Assembly (NCBI GenBank): GCA_036675815.1
Contig: JAKFEE010000036.1
Coordinates: 69,408-133,407 of the forward strand
Reading direction: 5' to 3'
Length of the DNA stretch: 64,000 nucleotides
DNA from: JAKFEE01 sp036675815
GTDB taxonomy: Bacteria > Pseudomonadota > Alphaproteobacteria > Rhodospirillales > Magnetospirillaceae
A model generated the notes under the pieces. That model searched no databases. It saw only the letters and a program-made list of their open reading frames with translations, and was not told the origin of the DNA. Position numbers and translations under genes: made by a program. Below are positions 36,205 to 43,201 of this stretch, piece after piece. How positions within the stretch are numbered: the stretch's first letter is position 1; each line of letters opens with the position of its first letter.

Positions 36205-37770
36205 ATGAGGTGCCTCGTCCATGATCTGCTCGGGTGCACCGCTTCCGTCGTGCCCGACAAGACGGCCCTGATCTGTGGCGACTGCTCGACCAGCTTTGCC
36301 GAACTGGCGCGGTCCGTGGCCGGCCTTGCCAGGACCCTGCAGGAGGCCGGCGTGCGACGCGGCGACCGGGTCATGCTGCTGATGGACAATGGTATCGAGA
36401 TGGTCGAAGCGGTGTTCGCCAGCCTTGCCGCGGGCGCCGTGTTCGTACCCGTCCACCCCGCCACCAAGCCCGAGAAGCTCGCCTTTCTGATCGAGGACTG
36501 CGCGCCACGGGTGCTCGTGGCCCATCGGGTCCTGGCCCCCGTGGTCAGGGCGGCAGTGCCGTCCGGCCATGGCCTGTCCGCCATCTTTTGGGCAGGAGCC
36601 GCCGTGCCTCCGCAGCCCGCCATCGCCCGCCTGGAACTGACGGTGGACGAGGCCGCGGCCCAGCACGATCCGCCGGTCGATCCCGGTCTCATCGACAACG
36701 ACTTGGCCGCCATCATCTACACCTCGGGTTCGACCGGCGCGCCCAAAGGGGTGATGCTGACCCACCGCAACATCTGCAATACCGCATGGGCGATTGCGAC
36801 CTACCTCGACAATCGCCCCGACGACGTCGTCGTCTGCACCCTGCCATTGTCGTTCGGCTATGGGCTGTATCAGGTCCTCACCGGCGTTCGCGTCGGCTTC
36901 ACCATCGTGCTGGAGAGGCCGTTCGTCTATCCCTGGCACCTGCTCAACACGATGGCGACGCACCGGGTGACCGGCCTGCCGGCGGTCCCCACCATTTTTG
37001 CCAAGTTGGTGCAGCTGGCGCCGTTCAACGGGTTGGACCTGTCGTCGCTGCGCTACCTGACCAATGCGGCAGCGCCGTTGCCGCCGGCGCATATCAAGCG
37101 TCTGCGCGAGATGTTTCCCCAGGCGCACCTGTTCTCGATGTATGGCCTCACCGAGTGTACCCGCGTCAGCTATCTGGATCCGGCGCGGCTCGACGACAAG
37201 CCGGAGTCCGTCGGCAAGGCCATGCCCAACAGCGAAGCCTACATCGTCGGCGAAGATGGGCGTCGGCTGCCGCCGGGGGAGGTCGGCGAGTTGGTGGTGC
37301 GCGGCGCCAACGTCATGCGCGGCTATTGGCGCAACCCTCAGGCAACCGCCGCGCGGCTGCGCGACGGCGACACTGCCGGCGAGAAGGTGCTGCACACCGG
37401 TGACCTGTTTCGCATGGACGAGGAGGGCTTCCTGTATTTCGTCGGCCGCCAGGACGACATCTTCAAGTGCCGCGGCGAGAAGGTCAGCCCGAAAGAGGTC
37501 GAGCATGTCCTCTGTGAGTTGGCCGGTGTCGCCGAGGCGGCGGTGGTCGGCGTGCCCGATCCGGTTGACGGGATGGCCGTCAAGGCGCTGGTGGTGCCGA
37601 AGGAGGGCGCGACGCTGACCGAAAGCCAGATCAAGCTGCATTGCCGGGCGCGCCTCGAAAGCCATCTGGTGCCGCGCTTCATCGAATTGCGGGCGGCGCT
37701 GCCCCGCTCCGAGAACGGCAAGGTGCGGCGCGGCGCACTCGCGCAGGCGGCCGAAGCCCAGAGTCGCTGA
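36205..37770 (+). CDS. Acyl/aminoacyl-AMP ligase, exosortase-locus type
   Basis: A 521-residue ANL-superfamily enzyme. The P-loop IIYTSGSTGAPKGVML begins at residue 170. The family motifs YGLTECTR, GELVVRG, YFVGRQDDIFKCRGEKVSP and the C-terminal catalytic Lys (NGK, Lys506) are all present. It activates a carboxylic acid as an acyl-adenylate and loads it on CoA or, more likely here, on the nearby carrier protein (31157). Ligases of this type occur next to exosortases together with an amidotransferase. The next gene begins 20 bases after its stop. Confidence 0.88.
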   Translation: MRCLVHDLLGCTASVVPDKTALICGDCSTSFAELARSVAGLARTLQEAGVRRGDRVMLLMDNGIEMVEAVFASLAAGAVFVPVHPATKPEKLAFLIEDCAPRVLVAHRVLAPVVRAAVPSGHGLSAIFWAGAAVPPQPAIARLELTVDEAAAQHDPPVDPGLIDNDLAAIIYTSGSTGAPKGVMLTHRNICNTAWAIATYLDNRPDDVVVCTLPLSFGYGLYQVLTGVRVGFTIVLERPFVYPWHLLNTMATHRVTGLPAVPTIFAKLVQLAPFNGLDLSSLRYLTNAAAPLPPAHIKRLREMFPQAHLFSMYGLTECTRVSYLDPARLDDKPESVGKAMPNSEAYIVGEDGRRLPPGEVGELVVRGANVMRGYWRNPQATAARLRDGDTAGEKVLHTGDLFRMDEEGFLYFVGRQDDIFKCRGEKVSPKEVEHVLCELAGVAEAAVVGVPDPVDGMAVKALVVPKEGATLTESQIKLHCRARLESHLVPRFIELRAALPRSENGKVRRGALAQAAEAQSR

Positions 37771-37790
37771 ATGAGACGGAGCTAGCCGCC

Positions 37791-39812
37791 GTGGGCGGGG
37801 TTGCCGGGGTGCTGGTCGGCAACGGGGCGCAGCCGGCGTCCCGCGAGGAGGGCCTGCGCATGGCGGCGATGCTGCTGCACCGTGGGCCTGACGGTTGGGG
37901 AATCTACCGCGACCGTCGCGTCGCCCTCGTCCACACCCACCGCTCGGTCGCGGCTTCGCCCGCGGGCCGGCAGCCGCTGAGCAGCGACGATGGCCAGCTA
38001 TGCGTGGTGGTTGGCGGCTCCATCTACAATGAACGCGAGCTTCGACGCGAACTCGAGGCCTGTGGCCACAGGTTTCGGAGTAGCAGCGTCGCCGAGGTCG
38101 TCCTACGCGCCTATGAGCAGTGGGGTGACGAGGCTTGGCCGCGGCTCAATGGCCAGTTCGCCGTGGCGCTGTGGGATGCGGCGGGCCAGAGGCTGCGACT
38201 GGTGCGCGACCGCTTCGGCATCTCCCCACTTTATTGGGCGCATTGTGCCGATGCCGTGGCCTTCGCCTCCGAGGCCAAAGCGCTGTTCGCCGGCGGGCGC
38301 ATCGCGCCGGCATTCGACGCCGCCGGTCTCGCACAGGTGTTCACGCGCTGGTCGGTGGTGGCACCCGATACGGTTTTCACCGGGGTACGCAGCGTGCTTC
38401 CGGGCGGTGCCCTCGTCATCGAGGCCGATCTACGGATTCGCGAATGGCGGTATTGGCAGCCGCATATCGTCCCGCGGCCGCAGTGGCAGTGCGCCTCGCC
38501 GCGCGAATTTGCCGCCGCCTTGGGCGCGGCCCTGGATGGCGCCGTGCGCCTGCACCTGCGCGGCGATGCCTCGGTCGGCTGCTATGTGGGTGGCGGCCTC
38601 GATTCGGCCGTCATCGCGGCATTGGCCGCGCGCGCCAGCCCGCTGCCGGTACCAAGCTATGCCATTCGCTTCGCCAATCCCGCGTTCGACGAAACCCCGC
38701 AGCAACGGCTGATCGCCCGTCTGTGCCGAACCCGCCACCACGAATTCCTGTGTGACGAGGCCGGCATTGCCGATGCCTTGGCCGACGTGGTCTGGCACTG
38801 CGAGACGCCGCTGCTGCGGAGCTCGCCGGTGCCCTTGTTCCTGCTGTCGCGGCTGGTGCGGCGGTCGGGGCGCAAGGTGGTGCTGACCGGCGAGGGGGCC
38901 GACGATCTGCTCGGCGGCTATGGTATTTTCAAGGAGGATCGTATCCGCCGCTTCTGGGCCCGTCAGCCGACTTCGCGACTGCGCCCGCAGTTGCTCGACC
39001 GCCTTTATGCCTATGTCGGCGGCGAGCGCTCGCGTTCGGGCGCGCTATGGCGCCGGTTTTTCGCCGTCACGCTGGCGGAGATCGATCACCCGTTCTATTC
39101 GCACCTGATCCGCTGGCAAAACACGGCGTGGAGTCTCCGCCTGCTCGCTCGCGATGTGCGCGCGGCCCTCGATCCCGAGGCGATGATGGCGTCGCTTGCC
39201 GCGACCTTGCCCACCGACTGGCGCCAGTGGGAGCCGCTGGCCCGGGCGCAGCTGATCGAGATGAATACCTTCTTGTCGAGTTACCTGTTGTCCAGCCAGG
39301 GCGATCGCGTCGCCATGGCCCACGGTATCGAGATGCGCTATCCGTTCCTCGACGCCGACGTCGTGGATCTGTGCTGCGCGCTGCCGTCCCGCGCCAAGCT
39401 GCTTGGTCTGCGCGACAAGGTGGCCTTGCGGCACTATGCGCGCCAGGTGCTGCCAGCGGAACTCGCCACGCGCCCCCGCCGGCCCTATCGCGCACCGGTG
39501 GCCGCGGTCCTGTTCGGTGCGACGGCCCCACACTGGGTGGCCGCGGCCCTTGAGTTGTCGGCCCTGCGCCGCTGCGACCTGATCGACGAGGCGGCGGCGC
39601 GGCTGTTGATCCGCAAGGCGCGGCAGCGCCATGGCGCCATGGGCGGTGAGCGCGAGCAGATGGGCCTGATGGGCCTGCTGACGCTGCAGTTGCTGGCGCA
39701 GCACTTCCTCGAGGAATTTCCCCAGCGGGCGCAACTGGCGCGGCAGGCGCTTGCCTCCATTCCGCCCACCGTTGTGCAGGAAGGGGCGTGCCGCGAGGGG
39801 GAGGTCGCCTGA
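37791..39812 (+). CDS. Asparagine-synthetase-like protein without the glutaminase Cys
   Basis: A 673-residue class B asparagine-synthetase homologue. From GTG 37791 (GGAG 9 bases upstream) it starts M-G-G-V-A-G, where glutamine-hydrolysing members have M-C-G-I-A-G. The nucleophilic Cys2 is therefore Gly. The rest of the N-terminal Ntn domain is recognisable (LLHRGPDGWG, IYNERELRRELEACG, RFGISPLYW). The ATP-pyrophosphatase domain is intact (YVGGGLDSAV at 265-274; VLTGEGADDLLGGYG). Homologues lacking the Cys include beta-lactam synthetases and lasso-peptide cyclases, which form amide bonds without glutamine. It is probably co-transcribed with the AMP ligase. Function inferred: amide or ester formation on an EPS- or lipid-linked substrate. 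Confidence 0.85.
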   Translation: MGGVAGVLVGNGAQPASREEGLRMAAMLLHRGPDGWGIYRDRRVALVHTHRSVAASPAGRQPLSSDDGQLCVVVGGSIYNERELRRELEACGHRFRSSSVAEVVLRAYEQWGDEAWPRLNGQFAVALWDAAGQRLRLVRDRFGISPLYWAHCADAVAFASEAKALFAGGRIAPAFDAAGLAQVFTRWSVVAPDTVFTGVRSVLPGGALVIEADLRIREWRYWQPHIVPRPQWQCASPREFAAALGAALDGAVRLHLRGDASVGCYVGGGLDSAVIAALAARASPLPVPSYAIRFANPAFDETPQQRLIARLCRTRHHEFLCDEAGIADALADVVWHCETPLLRSSPVPLFLLSRLVRRSGRKVVLTGEGADDLLGGYGIFKEDRIRRFWARQPTSRLRPQLLDRLYAYVGGERSRSGALWRRFFAVTLAEIDHPFYSHLIRWQNTAWSLRLLARDVRAALDPEAMMASLAATLPTDWRQWEPLARAQLIEMNTFLSSYLLSSQGDRVAMAHGIEMRYPFLDADVVDLCCALPSRAKLLGLRDKVALRHYARQVLPAELATRPRRPYRAPVAAVLFGATAPHWVAAALELSALRRCDLIDEAAARLLIRKARQRHGAMGGEREQMGLMGLLTLQLLAQHFLEEFPQRAQLARQALASIPPTVVQEGACREGEVA

Positions 39813-39825
39813 TGCGACGCTTACG

Positions 39826-40005
39826 TCACGTGACGAGCAGCCATGCGAGGACCCACAGGGCGAGGCTCAAGCCGAGGACGAGTGCAATGGAGGCGGCGCG
39901 GCTGATCTTGGGGCGAGGCGGATACAGGTCTTCGGGGTCCATCGACGGCTCCGCGTCCTTCACGTCAGGCGGGGGCGGCCCGGCCGCGCCACGCGCCGCC
40001 GACAT
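39826..40005 (-). CDS. Small tail-anchored membrane protein, 59 aa
   Basis: From ATG 40005 the frame is open to TGA (39828-39826). The first 35 residues are Pro-rich and acidic (GPPPPDVKDAEPS, MDPEDLYPPRP). A single C-terminal membrane helix (ASIALVLGLSLALWVLAWLL, about residues 38-57) ends two residues before the stop. Codon use is GC3-rich. A shorter start at 39942 (MDPEDLY) would give 38 residues. It lies between the amidotransferase-like gene and the sorting-signal protein. I know of no family; a role as accessory membrane subunit of the exosortase module is only inferred. Confidence 0.55.
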   Translation of the reverse strand: MSAARGAAGPPPPDVKDAEPSMDPEDLYPPRPKISRAASIALVLGLSLALWVLAWLLVT

Positions 40006-40101
40006 CGATAGTCCGTCAGTGGTTAACAGGCAATTGATGGTGGCGAGTCTCTACCTTTTGATGGCGCCACTCACCCTTTGGACCCGGGGGCTTTTGAGAA
40101 G

Positions 40102-40128
40102 GGCTGCACCGGCGAGGCCGGTGCAGCC
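40102..40128. terminator. Terminator hairpin downstream of the sorting-signal gene
   Basis: A perfect 12-bp stem (GGCTGCACCGGC / GCCGGTGCAGCC) with a GAG loop lies 6 bases past the stop of the 75-aa gene on the minus strand. It is followed there by CTTCTC. It should separate that gene from the 59-aa gene further on. Confidence 0.7.
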
Positions 40129-40134
40129 TCGAGG

Positions 40135-40362
40135 TCATGGGTGCTGGCGGCGTTTGCGGGCCACGTGGGCCAGTCCGATGGCCCCGCCGATGAGGGCGAG
40201 AGCCGGCAGCCCGGCCGCCAGCGGCAATGGGCCATCGACACGGTGCCCGAGGTGGAGCCCCTGCCCCTGGCCGTTGTAGCCCCAGGCATTGCCATTGCCG
40301 GGATCGGCCAGTGCAGGTGCGGCAAGTAACGTCAAAGATGTGATTAGGACAAGTTTTTTCAT
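40135..40362 (-). CDS. Small exported protein with PEP-CTERM-like sorting signal, 75 aa
   Basis: Residues 1-19 are a signal peptide (MKKLVLITSLTLLAAPALA). The mature N-terminus is a short Gly/Asn/His segment (DPGNGNAWGYNGQGQGLHLG). The C-terminus has the tripartite exosortase signal: a PLP motif at 45-47, a hydrophobic helix (48-66) and a basic end (RKRR, 69-72). ATG 40362 is preceded by a near-perfect AAAGGAGG, so high expression is likely. It is divergent from the exosortase gene 113 bases away and is the only candidate substrate in the window. The motif variant (PLP rather than PEP) suggests a dedicated exosortase-substrate pair. Confidence 0.75.
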   Translation of the reverse strand: MKKLVLITSLTLLAAPALADPGNGNAWGYNGQGQGLHLGHRVDGPLPLAAGLPALALIGGAIGLAHVARKRRQHP

Positions 40363-40475
40363 GCTCGGCCTCCTTTCGACTGAGCGGAATAACTATTAAA
40401 GGATTGCCTTTGGCTAATTAAATAGCTGGTTGTGGTTATGCATCATCGTTTTGTTGTCTTCATGAAGGGCGCGTA

Positions 40476-41321
40476 ATGCTGGCACGCGATCGAGGTAAAG
40501 CAGCGCGCGATTGGCGAATCCACCGTCGAGATCTTCTTTGCGGCCTGTACGGGGTCGGCCTCGTCAACGCCGTTGTTGCCGAGATACAGACCTCGACGAC
40601 GGGGGCGGGCGACTTGTTTGGCATCGATGCCGTCGTCGTCGCCGCCTGCTTGATTGGCGTCGGCTTGAGCTGGGGTGGCGGCTTTGCCCGCGCCACCTTG
40701 GCCGATCTGGCTGCCGCGGCGGCGTTCGCCGCCCTGCTCATGCTGCCGCACAAGTCCGCGGGATGGTTGGCCCTCGGCATTCTCGGGGGCTACAGCTTGT
40801 TTGCACACCGCCGCGATGCCCACCTTGCCGCCGCCGGCGGGGTTTTCGCGGCGGTTGCCGCATACGAAATCGTCGCGCGGCTGCTGCTGACGTTGCTGGC
40901 GCCGAGCCTGACACGGCTGGATGCGTCATTGACGGCGCTGCTGCTCGACCAGTTCCGTGACGGCATCTCACGCGACGGCAACGTCATCATCACTGGTGTG
41001 GGCTACGAATTGGTCGTCGTCGCTGCCTGCGTCGCCTTCAAGTCCATCGCTCAGGCGGTGTTGTGCTGCTTTGCCGTCACTCGGCTGTTTCGCCCGGCGT
41101 GGTCGTGGTCGGAGGCGTGGCTATGGGCCGTGCTGGCCGGCTTGATCGTCCTCTTGAACACGGTGCGGCTGACGTTGTCGGCCTGGGATCTCGCCTATTA
41201 TCGATGGCTTCACGGCGACATCGGCGGGATGGCGTTCGGCATGCTGGTTTTGGCGACCGCCCTCGGCTTCGCCCTCCACGGAGTGCGCCATGAGCTATGG
41301 CCGCCTGCTCCTCGTCCTTAG
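40476..41321 (+). CDS. Divergent exosortase/archaeosortase family protein
   Basis: A 281-residue protein with about eight membrane helices. The three residues expected of exosortases are in order and spacing: Cys185 in GYELVVVAACVAFKS, Arg231 in LLNTVRLTL, and His246 in WLHGDIGGMAFGM. The usual CSG after the Cys is replaced by CVA, so it is outside the best-known EpsH/XrtA group. Exosortases are cysteine transpeptidase-like enzymes that cut C-terminal PEP-CTERM signals at the inner membrane. ATG 40476 has GAAGGG nearby. The next gene overlaps its 3' end by 32 bases. Assignment rests on the triad, topology and context. Confidence 0.75.
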   Translation: MLARDRGKAARDWRIHRRDLLCGLYGVGLVNAVVAEIQTSTTGAGDLFGIDAVVVAACLIGVGLSWGGGFARATLADLAAAAAFAALLMLPHKSAGWLALGILGGYSLFAHRRDAHLAAAGGVFAAVAAYEIVARLLLTLLAPSLTRLDASLTALLLDQFRDGISRDGNVIITGVGYELVVVAACVAFKSIAQAVLCCFAVTRLFRPAWSWSEAWLWAVLAGLIVLLNTVRLTLSAWDLAYYRWLHGDIGGMAFGMLVLATALGFALHGVRHELWPPAPRP

Positions 41322-41811
41322 CCTTGTCGCGCTGGCGGCGGCCAGCCTCCCCGGCAAGCTGATGCTCGCGCCGAGTGCGGCGGGAAGCGGTCAGGCGGGT
41401 GCAGCCGAGCGCCTCGCCGCCGACCGGCTTGCCACAAGCGGATGGGTGGCGGCCGGCGTGGTCAACTTGACCGAAAACGGCCTCTTTCGCCTGCTGGCGT
41501 TCCGGTCGCCGCGCTGCCAGGGAATGCTTCTGCTGAGCGCGGTGGCGGCCAATGGCGAAAGCGAAACGATGCTTGCCCAGATCGCGCGGCCCCATGGGAC
41601 GTTGTTCTACGTCGATGGCGCAGGCCTGACCGAGCCGCCGCGCCTGCGCGCGTATCTCCTGGGGAAGCTTGCGCCACTGCTGCACCGTCTGGGGCTCGTC
41701 GCCGACCCCCACGCGCATGAGGTGCTGGCGGTGATCGTGACCGGCGATTGCCGACATTCGGCCGATCTGCCCTGGGCTCCGGTTCTGACCGACGCCGCCG
41801 CCGGCGATTAG
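41290..41811 (+). CDS. Exosortase-linked exported/membrane-anchored protein, 173 aa
   Basis: An N-terminal hydrophobic segment (LLLVLSLVALAAASLPGKLML) acts as a signal anchor or signal peptide. The rest is a soluble domain with LFRLLAFRSPRCQG, ETMLAQIARPHGT and a C-terminal VTGDCRHSADLPWAPVL. Two cysteines (in SPRCQG and GDCRHS) could form a disulfide in the periplasm. It overlaps the exosortase gene by 32 bases, which implies tight co-expression. I do not recognise the family; it occupies the place of the EpsI-type partner in classical loci, but EpsI motifs are not evident. Confidence 0.65.
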   Translation: MSYGRLLLVLSLVALAAASLPGKLMLAPSAAGSGQAGAAERLAADRLATSGWVAAGVVNLTENGLFRLLAFRSPRCQGMLLLSAVAANGESETMLAQIARPHGTLFYVDGAGLTEPPRLRAYLLGKLAPLLHRLGLVADPHAHEVLAVIVTGDCRHSADLPWAPVLTDAAAGD

Positions 41812-42167
41812 CCGTCGCGCGTCCACCGCGCGGCAATGGTCGACCAGGTTGCGGACCAGAGGACGGCACCGGTCATGCCGGCGGCAAGTCCGATGAGATC
41901 CGCCATCCAGTCGGCGACGTCGCCGCTGCGTCCGATGAAGGGCTGCACCGTTTCGATGGCGAGGCCCATGATCGCGAGGCCGGCCGCCGCCCGGCCGGCG
42001 CGACGAGGCCAGCCGAAGGAGCTGGTGAAGGCGATGGCGGCATAGGCCAGGAAATGGCCGAGCTTGTCGCTCATCCCGCTCCCGGTGGGGTAGGCATGGG
42101 GCCACAGGCTGAGCACGATGATGGTGATCAGCAACAAATACGTGAGACGTCTTGCGGAGGAGGCCAT
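41808..42167 (-). CDS. VanZ-like membrane protein
   Basis: A 119-residue protein with four membrane segments from ATG 42167. The VanZ-like signature is visible: SDKLGHFLAYAAIAF and AIMGLAIETVQPFIGRSGDVADWMADLIG (in two parts). VanZ-like proteins are frequent in exosortase and EPS loci, with unknown biochemical roles. Its stop overlaps that of the convergent exosortase-linked gene by 3 bases. A longer upstream frame to 42446 has no sensible translation. Confidence 0.8.
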   Translation of the reverse strand: MASSARRLTYLLLITIIVLSLWPHAYPTGSGMSDKLGHFLAYAAIAFTSSFGWPRRAGRAAAGLAIMGLAIETVQPFIGRSGDVADWMADLIGLAAGMTGAVLWSATWSTIAARWTRDG

Positions 42168-42304
42168 TCGGGGGCGTCGTCGGGTCTGTGGGGGCTTACA
42201 GAACCTAGCCGAGACCGGCCCCGCGCGGGTGGGGGCGGTGGGAGAGGGATGCGACTCATCGGGCGGGGGTGCCATGCCGGAAGTCCATTCACCCTCTATG
42301 CACG

Positions 42305-42901
42305 TCAGCGTGGCGCCAGATGACCCTGCGCCACCGCTGCCTCGATCAGGCCCCGGGCGTACTGCCATAGCCGCTCCGATACGGGAGCGATGCGCTCGCC
42401 GTTCATCTGCATCACCTGATCGGCGGTGACGCCGTGCTGGCGCCAAGCCTTGCCCTCGGTGAGGCAGTTGTGCAACAGCGGCTGCAGGCGGTCCACAGCG
42501 GCGGCGAAGCGCGCCTCGGCGCTATCGCGGGCCTCGAATTCCTCCCACAGTGCCCGCATCTCGGCGGCCTGATCGTCGGGCAGCAGGCCGAACAGCCGAT
42601 CCGCGGCCCGGCGCTCGCGGGCCTCCTTGTCGGCATTGCCCGCCTCGTCGTAGAGGAAGGTGTCGCCGGCATCGATCTCGACGATGTCATGGATCAGCAG
42701 CATCTGCATGACCCGCCCCACGTCGACGGCTTCCTCGGCATGCTCGGCCAGCAGCAGGGCGATGATGGCGATGTGCCACGAATGTTCGGCATCGTTCTCG
42801 CGGCGGCTGCCGTCGATCAGCCAGGTTTGTCGCAGGATCGTCTTGAGGCGATCGCATTCGATGATGAACGCGATCTGCCGGCTCAACCGTTCGATGCTCA
42901 T
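42305..42901 (-). CDS. HD-domain hydrolase (YfbR-like 5'-nucleotidase)
   Basis: A 198-residue HD-superfamily protein. The metal-binding residues lie in NDAEHSWHIA (first His), LLIHDIVEID (HD) and a later Asp near FAAAVDRLQPLL. The layout matches the YfbR/HDDC2-like family of deoxynucleoside 5'-monophosphatases. The ATG at 42901 (MSIERLSRQIAFI) fits the family N-terminus. It stands alone between the VanZ-like gene and the divergent zinc-ribbon gene. Confidence 0.85.
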   Translation of the reverse strand: MSIERLSRQIAFIIECDRLKTILRQTWLIDGSRRENDAEHSWHIAIIALLLAEHAEEAVDVGRVMQMLLIHDIVEIDAGDTFLYDEAGNADKEARERRAADRLFGLLPDDQAAEMRALWEEFEARDSAEARFAAAVDRLQPLLHNCLTEGKAWRQHGVTADQVMQMNGERIAPVSERLWQYARGLIEAAVAQGHLAPR

Positions 42902-42997
42902 AGGCCTTTTCCTTCGGGGTAGCGCGGTCAAAATTGACCTTTTGCTAAGCTCCTGCGTAGTAGCTGTGCGCGCAGCTTCGACATCGGCAGGTCTCCC

Positions 42998-43201
42998 ATG
43001 CAAGCGGAAGTGGCCCTCTACACCCTGGCCCATCGTGGCCGAAAGGTTCGCATCGTCTGTAACGGGTGCGCCGCCACCTATCAGGAGCCCAGCGATTACC
43101 TGGTCGACCACTTCGGGCCCCTGTTCCCCGTCGGCCGCATCTGCAAGGGCGTGCGGTGCCGCAAATGCGGCAGCGGCGACCTGACGGCAAGCCCGGTTTA
43201 G
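42998..43201 (+). CDS. Small zinc-ribbon protein, 67 aa
   Basis: Cysteine pairs at 21/24 (CNGC) and 54/57 (CRKC) form a four-Cys zinc-ribbon pattern, with an extra Cys at 49. The rest is a single compact domain (YQEPSDYLVDHFGPLFPVG). No family name known. It is divergent from the HD gene and its end overlaps that of pmbA by four bases. A nucleic-acid- or protein-binding role is possible but not shown. Confidence 0.6.
   Translation: MQAEVALYTLAHRGRKVRIVCNGCAATYQEPSDYLVDHFGPLFPVGRICKGVRCRKCGSGDLTASPV

Noticed and set aside
36234..37403. 389-codon frame overlapping the AMP ligase
   Set aside because: Second frame of a GC-rich gene; the translation is Arg/Gly/Pro noise and all ANL motifs lie in the other frame.
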